From: Prostheceraeus crozeri
Taxonomy: Eukaryota > Platyhelminthes > Polycladida > Euryleptidae
Direction: 5' to 3'
Assembly: GCA_907163375.1 (NCBI GenBank)
Contig: CAJQUW010016166.1
Location: 62,001-126,000 of the forward strand
DNA: 64,000 bases
The notes under the pieces are model-generated. The model was given only the letters and a program-made list of their open reading frames with translations, was not told where the DNA came from and did no database searches. Made by a program: the position numbers and the translations under genes. Shown one piece after another: positions 50,087 through 58,646 of this stretch (within the stretch, counting starts at the first letter, position 1; every line of letters begins with the position of its first letter).

Positions 50087-50527
50087 TTAATTATCATTAT
50101 CATTATTATTATTATTCAATTCTAACATAATATCAAGAAATGATACTCCTTTTTGTAATTTAAATAAAACATAAAGACATAATTGACCACAATAAGTAGT
50201 TCCTGGTTTTTGAATTTGAAATGTATTATAAATTCCATTTCCAAGTAATTCTTTGACTTCATTTGTTGCAGGCAATCCATAAGAGTCAAAATAGTAATTA
50301 TCTCCATTTTTATTTCTATGCCCCGCTGACCAATGTACTCCTTTTTGGTCTGACGTGTGAAGATTTGTTATGAAATTTACAGTTGGCTTATTTTTAATCA
50401 ATTGTAATTCGTCTCTCATCAATATGTGAAAATTCTTTATTCCCAATTGATTTGCGATTTTCTTCAGATCAAAATTTGTAGTTGTTTGCGTTCCATATAA
50501 TTTTAAAAACTCATTTATGTTGCTCAT
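50087..50527 (-). CDS. P1 adenain-like cysteine protease (right arm)
   Basis: Mirror of 40478-40918, 146 residues, one difference (I for F in the LDIMLELN end). The catalytic His, acidic and Cys motifs are all intact. It is the better candidate for the ancestral residue at that site, since P2 also has LDI. The upstream interval (50528-50656) matches the left arm. Confidence 0.88.
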   Translation of the reverse strand: MSNINEFLKLYGTQTTTNFDLKKIANQLGIKNFHILMRDELQLIKNKPTVNFITNLHTSDQKGVHWSAGHRNKNGDNYYFDSYGLPATNEVKELLGNGIYNTFQIQKPGTTYCGQLCLYVLFKLQKGVSFLDIMLELNNNNNDNDN

Positions 50528-50656
50528 TTTATAATAAAAAAAATTCTTAAGGGATCCCTAGAAGTCAGAAGGGGGGAGGGATTGAGTTTAAAATTGTCGC
50601 ATAATGATGACTTTCCTTATTACTTATTCGATTGAAGCTGTATGATTTAATTTCAT

Positions 50657-50854
50657 CTAAATTAAAAAGGTACATTTGTAAGGAATCAGTTTATTAGTAG
50701 AGTTAGTGTTTCGTACATCTTTAATCAACTGCAATTCATTTCTCATCAATAGGTGAAAATTCTTTATTCCCAATTGATTAGCGATCTCATTTAAATCGAA
50801 ATTCGTAGTTGTTTGTTTGCCGTATATTTTTAGGAAGTCTCTAATGTTACTCAT
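50657..50854 (-). pseudogene. P1 truncated duplicate of the protease (right arm)
   Basis: Mirror of 40151-40348: the first ~43 protease residues, then unrelated sequence and a stop. Its presence in both arms shows that the partial duplication happened before the dimer formed. Confidence 0.7.
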
Positions 50855-50919
50855 TTTTATAGAAGACAAAATGTTTCTATTATATTCCCGTAAATGTGAA
50901 ATTAAAAACAACACATGGA

Positions 50920-52470
50920 TATTTCTCTTTGATTACATCCACTTTGCATACATTCAATTTGGATACATTAAAATACATGTAAATTTGTCCACGCGTGGAC
51001 GCGTTCTAATTGGTTGAAGCACTGTATTGTATTTACATGTGCAACAGGAAATAACATTGCATATAAAACACGAAATAAGCATTTTCATATAAAACAGAGA
51101 GATACAAGTTTTTTGATGGGATTTGTGTCCACCACGTGTGACGCGTTCTAATTGGTTTGGAAGCACTGTATTTTTGCTGAATGCATAGTAATTGCATGTA
51201 CATGTGCAACAGGAAATAACATTGCATATAAAACAGAGGGGTTTCAAGAATGATAAGTTTTCTTCACAACGCGTCTAATGTTAACGCGTGAACGTGATTT
51301 GATTAGCTGAAGCGCTGTATTTTAGGTCAATGGCGCACCATTGTTCAAGAAAATATAATAAAATAGCATAGGTCTAACCATTGAAAATAAAGTGTCGTGC
51401 GGCCGTATCGCAGTAACAAAGCGGGGATTCATATCCAATTTCCATTGAATATGTCAGCGCAGTATTGTCGTTAAAAGACGCACCATTGTTTGGGAGAAGA
51501 ATGGAATCATTTGGAATGTCACATAATTGCTTTACACAATGAAAATTATCCATCCTTTTGTAGTCAATCTTCCGATAACGTTTGGTCGCGATTTTAAAAG
51601 TACAATAGAAACAGACACCCTACAAAGCATAGGAAATTTGTCTGCTAATGTACCTAATTGAAATGAAACTTCGGTAATTGATCTCATTTTGCTTCAAGAG
51701 ACTATAAAAATATGTCTTGTCATTATCACAAAGAGATAAAAGATAGTTGATGTGCTTACCGATAAAAATTTTACACATAACACTGAGTGAATTGCTTCTT
51801 TTTTCATGCAACAAGAATTTGCGTAAGTTTACAATTGTATTATCCTCTCCATTTGGCTCTATGAAATCACTCAAAGAATCTGTAAATTCATGTCTCTCAA
51901 AATATATTCCTCTTCAATTCCTCTCGTAATTTTCTCATCCTCCCTGGCAACGATTGTTTTCTTCTATCTTCAAATTAATCTTGTCTCATTTTGAGAAATA
52001 TATGACGAGAGCGTTTTGACACAACCTTCACTGACAAGAAACACTGTTAAATTAAATAAGTCTTCAGCACATTTGTTTGAAATAGCCATATCGATTATTG
52101 TTGTTGTGTATTGTTTCACGGCATTGCAGCCGGAGTAGGATTTGCTGGATATTTATTCCACGTCTTACAAATGTCTAAGTGGGTGTAGCAGCTGTTTGTT
52201 CTTTAACACATTGTTTTCTTTCAAATGTTTGAGTGGGGATCACAGCTCTTTACTCTGAAATGCTTTTCTTCATAAATGCGAGAAGCAGATGTTCTCTACA
52301 ATTGGATCATCTGAGTGCAAAGCAGTAGGAACTGCTGGAATTACTAAAACTCCTGAAGATATAACAATTGTAAAAGTACCTAAACTTATTGTTAGGAATA
52401 TGCCAATTCCTTCAAATATTATTAGACACATAATTTTAGTTATCTCATATTTTAAAAACATGAAAAATGG
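50920..52470 (-). repeat. P1 right-arm outer region (mirror of 38530-40090)
   Basis: Contains the ~150-bp ACGCGT-bearing repeats (50930-51360), the small-ORF region (51360-52160) and the membrane-protein fragment (about 52263-52462). Small indels distinguish it from the left arm; for example one repeat unit here reads CACCACGTGTGACGCG. Confidence 0.7.
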
Positions 52471-52817
52471 ATTTAGAAGACGATTTTAAAAATACCAATT
52501 TTTTTGATGTTGTGGCTTGGAACGGTTATGATTTTAAGGGGCTGAAAATTGTAATTCTCAAATTTTGAGATTCTTAACTTTTATGATTTTCAGTGTCTTT
52601 GAACGGTCATGACTTTGGGAGTAAAATGTCATAATCACAAATTTGAGATTTTGAAAAATTTGAAAAATTGGGTATTTTTAAAAACGTCCAAATTGATGAA
52701 TTTAGGTCTTCATAACCTGAAAAAAGGTTTAAATTCATGAATTTATGTCGTTTTTAAAAATACCATTTTTCTGAATTTGTCTTGTCCTCAAACGGTCTTT
52801 TACCCATTACTTATATA

Positions 52818-53531
52818 TGCTCGGAAGATAACTTAAAATAGCTGTATCTCCGAAAGTATTCATCGTAGCGACATGCGGTTTGTTGCAAACGATTTGTCTC
52901 ATCATTCTCTATCATATGACACCTGAACCATTCTCATGTGACCACGGCAAGTTGGTGGGTGAGCACATGGTCATGTAACATGCCACAAGTGAAAAAATTC
53001 CTAAGTGTGGGAGCTCCAGTGTGGTGAAAATTTTGAAAAATTTAAAACTTCCGAATTTCAATCTGGGACCCTTAACAAAACTTTTTTCATCACTTTTCAC
53101 TGAGCCCCCCCCCTCCCCCCTACCGTTCGGAGAAATTTGATGAAACAAACTTTGGTCAGGGTCCCAGGTCGAAATGCGACATATTGGAAAATTTTCAAAA
53201 TTTTGTCCATACAAAGTCACTCTGACACTTAGGATTTTTTCAGGTGAGCTCCGACACAGACATTCCACCCTCCCAACCTGGCCGGGACACCACGCCAACC
53301 TGGAGAGCGCATCACACACCACCTCTCGCTACGTCGTCGGGCCAGAGGGGGGGACGTCAGACTCGAAGAAACACGGTGGCCGACCACGACCAAATCGTCT
53401 GACAGGAGGGCGGGGGGACGTCAGACTCGAAGCAACACGGCGGCGGACCACGGCCGACCCGTCTGACAGGGGGGGACATCAGCGACGGCGGCCATCTTGC
53501 GCGGTCCAGTGGTGGAGTTTTACTTACTACT
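52818..53531 (-). repeat. outer end of A right arm
   Basis: The reverse complement of 22312-23033 with small indels. It includes the GC-rich tandem repeats (53300-53531) and ends GTTTTACTTACTACT at 53531, followed by ATCATA. A 136-codon minus-strand frame through the GC-rich part is a composition artefact. Confidence 0.8.
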
Positions 53532-55110
53532 ATCATACTTCATGGCTTGTTCGATTATCACTCTTTATGACTTGTTTGACTATCATTTTTCATGGCTTGT
53601 TCGATTACATACTTCACAGCCTATTTGATTGCGATGCTTGATGGCTGGTTTGATTATCGTGCTTCATGACCTGTTTGAATATCAAATTTCATGGCTTGTT
53701 TGATTATCATACTTCATGACTTTTCTGGTTATCATGCTTCATCACTTGTTTGATTATCGCACTTTTTGACTTCTTTGATCATTATACTTCATGACTTGTT
53801 TTATTATTACACTTCTTGACTTGTTATATTATTATACTTCATGACTTATTTGATCATCATGCTTCATCACTTGTCTGATTATCATACTTCATGCCTTGTT
53901 TGATGATCATTCTTCATGGCTTGTTTGATTGTCATACTTCATAGCCTGTTTAATTATTATGCATCATGACTTGTCTGATTATCATACTTCATGACTTGTT
54001 TGATTATCATTCTTCACAGGCTTTTTGATTTTGATGCTTGATAGCCTGTTTGATTGTTATGCCTCATGGCTTGTTTGATTATCATACTTCATGATCTGCT
54101 TGATTATCATACTTCTTGACTTGTTTGATTATCATACTTCACGCCTTGTTTGATTATCATGCTTCATGACTTGTTTGACTATCATTTTTCATGACCTGCT
54201 TGATTATCATACGTCACAGCTTGTTTGATTACGATGCTTGATGGCTTGTTTGATTATCGCACTTCGCCCTGCCCTAGTCTCTGCTGATGACCTCAGGAGT
54301 TGATGGTTAATATTTAAGTTCCAATCTTGACAATAGTTCTTTGCTTTTATTTCCTGAATAAGAATCTGTTATTTTGACACTATTCCATTCACCTGTAGGG
54401 AACGTTTGATCAGTCCTCTTAAAGATTAAATTTCTCACTTATCTTTTCATCAAAAAAAAATTTCACAACTTCATTTCATTCGGGATTAATTTGATGGGTT
54501 ACGTCTGGCATCACTAATGATTTTGACATGTTGATACAGTATGAGTATGATGGATAGCAGACCTGACCGCCTTTATCTATTTGTAAGGAGAACCAGGTGC
54601 ACGAGCGTTAGGATAGTTAATACCGCTAATTACTATGATAAATTGAAGCGACAATTCTGATAACCTCAGTTGGACAGAATTCACTCGCTGAGTAAGCTTG
54701 CTAAATTCTCTTTTTGTACTTCTCGATGCATGAATTATTAATTGGTATTCCGTAGCGTATTTTCAGTAGCAGTAGTTTCCCCCAGTTTAAACAATAATAT
54801 GAATTGCTTAGAGGGTAGAGTACTTGATAGAGTTTAAACTAATCAACCCTATGTATTTGACCTATTGGTTAGCGTATAACGTTTTAATTCATGACCTGCT
54901 TGTTTATCATACTTCATGACCTACTTGATTATCAGACTTCATGGATTGCTTGATTATTATACCTTACAAGTCGTGAAGTACGATAATCAAACAAGTCATG
55001 AAGTATGATTATCAAACAAGTCATGAAGTATGATAATCGAGCAAGCCATGAAGTATGATATTCAAATCAGCTATAAAGTAGGATAGTCAAACATATCATA
55101 CTTTTTGGCT
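53532..55110. repeat. 25-bp satellite, end of module IV, with duplicated 620-bp block
   Basis: Forward units at 53532-54265 and 54895-54960 flank the block 54266-54890, a near-copy of 21146-21765. The centre motif TTACAAGTCGTGAAGTA (54962-54978) precedes reverse units to about 55100. The array then ends at sequence containing ACATATCATACTTTTTGGCT. Confidence 0.85.
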
Positions 55111-56245
55111 TTGGGGGTCAGTGTTCTGAAAAATGTTTCTACGTTCGAAAATCAAGTTTTAGAAATTTTCATTTTTACACTGGAAAATAACTTGGAAAAT
55201 TTTCTATGTTGGGCCACTAGACTCAGTTGGCTTATAACATGACACAAGCTATTTGAGCGTTGTTTGATTGGAGGGGGGTCATAACGACACTTTTTACACT
55301 ACTTTTGGTTTTCACTTTTTCACCTCTGTCGTTTTGGAGGGGGAGTCACTACATTAAAGTTTGAAGGATCAACCTGATCGGTCGTCCAACCGAAACTCCA
55401 TCCGAATCGCTCCATCCGAAACACTCTGTCGTTTTTGAGGGGGGCGGTTGCGACAGTACGCCTGCGCTACACGCAGAGCAAGGCCCGCGCTGTGTTTTCT
55501 GTGGTAGTATTTTATACTACTTACAGAATGTAATGACGGGAGAGCCTTTGAACGTTTTTGGAAATTGTCGGTGACTAGGAGTGATGATATATGTAAGGGA
55601 AGGTTTTGAATTTGGACGAGGTCGACGGCTGATGATCTACCGAGGGCTGACGTGGCTAGCAGCAGGTTTACATCTACGAGTGGAGTGATACCAACGAAGA
55701 GTCGGTAACGAGGTAAGATCAGGGCTAGTTAGAGCAAAGTGTGTAGTCACTGATAGTAAAGTAAGTTTCAGGAACGGTAAGATCTGCGTCTAGTGGCTTG
55801 GGGTGTAAAGTTTGGAAAAGTAAGTTCTGCATAGTCAACTCACATTTGCAAGCGCTTATTAATATACAAAAACCTGAAAGACCAAAAGAGGAAGAATAAC
55901 ATCAAGTTTGAAAGTAAAGGAATAAAGTTTTATTCGAAGAGATCACGACTTTTGTAATTTGGCCTTCTAGCAGGGATAGAGTGTCAAAAAGCTGTAGCAT
56001 CTGTTGAGGAATTGATGAACATTGCACACATCAAGAAGCACCAAAATTCATTCGAGCTCAAAGCAAAGTGATGCATGTACATGTATTATATGGGAGGTAA
56101 ATACTATGCACGTGGAGTTCTGATCCCTACTATTCATCTTAGTTTAAGAAGTAGGCCCACAAAAGACATGAGGCCTACTTTTCCATGACTGACACCAGAA
56201 ATCGTCATAAATTTCGATAATTTTGCTATTGGTGCGATCTTGTAA
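55111..56245. other. unassigned, with one 102-bp repeat copy
   Basis: 55112-55200 is a copy of the 102-bp repeat at 2786-3084 (GGGGGTCAGTGTTCTGAAAA). After it come G-rich stretches and no supported coding frame. A donor-like GAG|GTAAGA near 55710 could mark a non-coding exon, but nothing else supports it. Confidence 0.4.
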
Positions 56246-57816
56246 ATAAATCTCAGAAATAAGAAGTCAATTTTCTCTCCATGGCTTCGCTTGTTCTCTT
56301 TGGTGGCAGTACATCAAGGAATGACAAAATGATGAGAGGTTTGCATGATATCAACTAAAATCAAAAGTTACACATTGAATACCATTAACAGCTTAATTGA
56401 TTCGCTTTCTATGTAAAATAGAATAGCTATAGCACAAATTTTGGTTGAAACATATACTATCCAAATAATCACATAAGTAGCAAGAGCTGCATCGTGAAAA
56501 CCATTTCAGAATAAAATTACATTGCAAATGATACTTCATTCAATGCCAGTCAAAAAAGAACGTATTGCAACTTCCAATCTTGGAGCTCTACAAAAATGCT
56601 GACACCCCTGCAAAACTTCACGATCGAGTACTTAGTGAGGATAATTGCAGACTACTTCTCTCGACACTGGTAACTGACGTGAGATTTTCCTTCAATAGCA
56701 ATACATACCTGCAACAAGATAGTCTCGCCATGGGCTCACCCCTGAGTGGATAATTCAGCGACATATTTACATGTATGAGTACTGTTGAGAAAAATCTTCA
56801 AAATATATTCAGACAATTGAAATACTACTGCCGCTATGTTGACGACACACTATTGATCGTGAAAAGTCAAGACGAGTGTGAAGTTCTTTTTAAGAAATTC
56901 AACAAGCAACATCCATCAATCAACTTTACTCGGGTGAATGCCCATCATTTCTTAGACATTGAGATGCATCGAGAGGATAATGGTGCAATCACAACTTCCA
57001 ATCTTTGTCACCCAGAATTTACAAGAGAAATCTTGTCAGGACTCTGTTCTACCTTGCAAGGGAATTTTACTCACCAAAACATCTAAATAAAGAATTAGCC
57101 TTTGTTCGGAATGTACTCTTCCGTAATGGTTATCCCTCATGGTAGCCTATATCGAAAAATACTCGCATCCTCCTCCTGAAAAAGTCACCACTGTAAGAAA
57201 GAAGAAATTCTTTGTCGAAATTCAATATTATGGCAAGATAAGTGAAGATCTAGCAAGGAAGATGCGCTCAGATATTGAAATCTCATACTTCCAACTCCAG
57301 GCGATTATGACATACCGTACAAGAACTCTGGCTCCTAACTCGGTCAAAGACGTCATTCCGCCTAGCCAAATACCAATGATCATATACAAATTCGATTGTA
57401 CTTGCAGAGCGAGCTACATTGGCAAAAGCGAACGATGTTTGACCTCCAGGCAGAAGGAGCACATCCCTCCCACCTCAATCCGACATCACACGCCATTTTG
57501 CTGAGTGCTATGAAAAGTCATGTGTCAAAAGTCAATTTTATTCTGAAATGGTTTTCACGATGCAGTTCTTGCTACTAATGTGATTATTTGGATAGTATAT
57601 GCTTAAACCAAAATTTGTGCTATAGATATTCCATTTTACATAGAAAGCGAATCAATTAAACTGCTAATGGTATTCAATGTGAAACTTTTGATTTTAGTTG
57701 ATATCATGCAAACCTCTCATCATTTTTGTCATTCCTTGATGCATTGCCACCAAGAGAACAAGCGAGGCCATGGAGAGAAAATTGACCTCTAATTTCTGAG
57801 ATATGTTCCATAGTAT
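56246..57816 (+). mobile_element. second Penelope-like element between ~280-bp inverted repeats
   Basis: 56246-56525 and 57528-57816 are inverted copies (TTCAGAATAAAATTAC... and ...CAATTTTATTCTGAAATGG) with scattered mismatches. Between them is about 1 kb of Penelope coding sequence in plus orientation. It is unrelated in sequence to the 5253-15106 family. The 5' half of the protein is missing, so it is a truncated copy whose terminal repeats lie in inverted order. Confidence 0.7.
56546..57504 (+). pseudogene. Penelope reverse transcriptase C-half and GIY-YIG remnant
   Basis: 56565-56753 has DNCRLLLSTLVTDVRFSFNS and QQDSLAMGSPLSG (reverse-transcriptase motif with M-G-S-P-L-S). 56775-57086 has FRQLKYYCRYVDDTLLIVKS, the YVDD catalytic motif, then NFTRVNAHHFLDIEMH, the thumb-side F-L-D motif. 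57139-57504 has the connector (IPPSQIPMIIYKFDCTC) and RASYIGKSERCLTSRQKEH, a GIY-YIG start. Stops after LSG and near 57087, and a frame change before 57139, make it dead. The fingers and first catalytic aspartate are absent. Confidence 0.8.
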
Positions 57817-58202
57817 ATTCAGCAGATGTTAAATTGTGTATTTTGGTAGTACAAATACTTGTCTGCTCATATACAGATAAGCTGATGAAACTCCAATTGA
57901 TATATACACGCAAATTATATAAAATATCTACCAGAATTTCCGTTTATATTTCACCATGAGACAAAGACTGAATTCTTCAGAAATGGAAGCAGCAACTTCG
58001 GCCCAATCATCGAGACCATGTCCACGGAAGAGAATGCGATTTCGAAATAATCGATGATGTAATTGAGGACGTCATGACCGGTTAAGGGGATGATGATGAA
58101 TTCAAAACAGAAATGGTGCCCTTACGGAAATGTATCATCAAAAATATCATGATGCCATGACATAAATATGGGTTAATGATATTATTAATGATACAAATAA
58201 AA
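57817..58202. other. unassigned
   Basis: No supported gene. AATGATATT-type repeats begin near 58140 and continue beyond the inverted repeat to about 58930. Confidence 0.4.
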
Positions 58203-58646
58203 CTTGAAAATGAAAACTCTCATCGTTTCATGGCCACGCTCGTTCTCTTAGTGAAATACAACGAGAAAGTGATCTAGGTTACAGCATCTCCTTGAAAGTG
58301 TGATCATTCGCCACTTGAAACCGACTCTGTGCTTGCAGAAAGAACGTTTATTTATTCTTAAACTTCTTTGATTTTGTGAAGCTCTACAGTTCATTTTATT
58401 TATTGATCTTTTATGATTTAGGAATTTCACTGTTATTACTGTTTATCCTCGTTAGTACTATCTATGAATCAGTTTTACCCTAATATCTACATATCAAAGC
58501 TTGTAGCTGCATTGGTTGTGAACGAGTTTTATTCATTATCATAGCTTCATGTTTGGAGATGCTGTAACCTAGATCACTTTCTCGTTGTATTTCACTAAGA
58601 GAACGAGCGTGGCCATGAAACGATGAGAGTTTTCATTTTCAATTTT
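58203..58646. repeat. ~90-bp inverted repeat (fold-back) of 444 bp
   Basis: 58203-58292 (AAAACTCTCATCGTTTCATG...) and 58556-58646 are near-perfect inverted copies around a 263-bp centre. The tips (AGAGAACGAGCGTGGCCATG) resemble the inner terminal-repeat sequence at 56276 and 57750 (AGAGAACAAGCGAGGCCATG), so it may be a solo or non-autonomous derivative of the neighbouring Penelope family. Confidence 0.7.

Larger units (their letters stand above)
38192..52811. mobile_element. P1: palindromic Polinton/adintovirus-like element, 14.6 kb
   Basis: The ends are AGTAATGGGTAAAAGACCG and its complement (AG...CT). The 6-bp duplication TATATA is at 38186-38191 and 52812-52817. The uninterrupted site is visible in A's left arm (GAGCATATATAAACCC, 23031-23046). 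Left arm 38192-44663 and right arm 46367-52811 are inverted copies about 1% different; the centre 44664-46366 is unique. Both arms correspond to the capsid-to-protease half of P2. No polymerase B or packaging ATPase is present. Confidence 0.9.
22312..53531. mobile_element. A: palindromic element with Polinton-type termini, intron-bearing genes
   Basis: The ends are AGTAGTAAGTAAAACT and its complement, i.e. AG...CT, with the 6-bp direct duplication ATCATA at 22306-22311 and 53532-53537. Removing the inner element P1 leaves 16.6 kb: left arm 22312-30943, unique spacer 30944-31299, right arm 31300-38191 plus 52818-53531. The arms are about 1-2% diverged with private indels. Caveat: the 25-bp satellite itself often contains ATCATA. 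Gene content is unlike known Polintons, so class membership rests on the termini and duplication length. Confidence 0.75.

Noticed and set aside
38192-52811. Pure assembly fold-back artefact as the explanation for P1
   Set aside because: The arms differ by point changes, private stops and indels, the centre is unique, and the 6-bp duplication matches the empty site in A's left arm. Read-level proof is still lacking.
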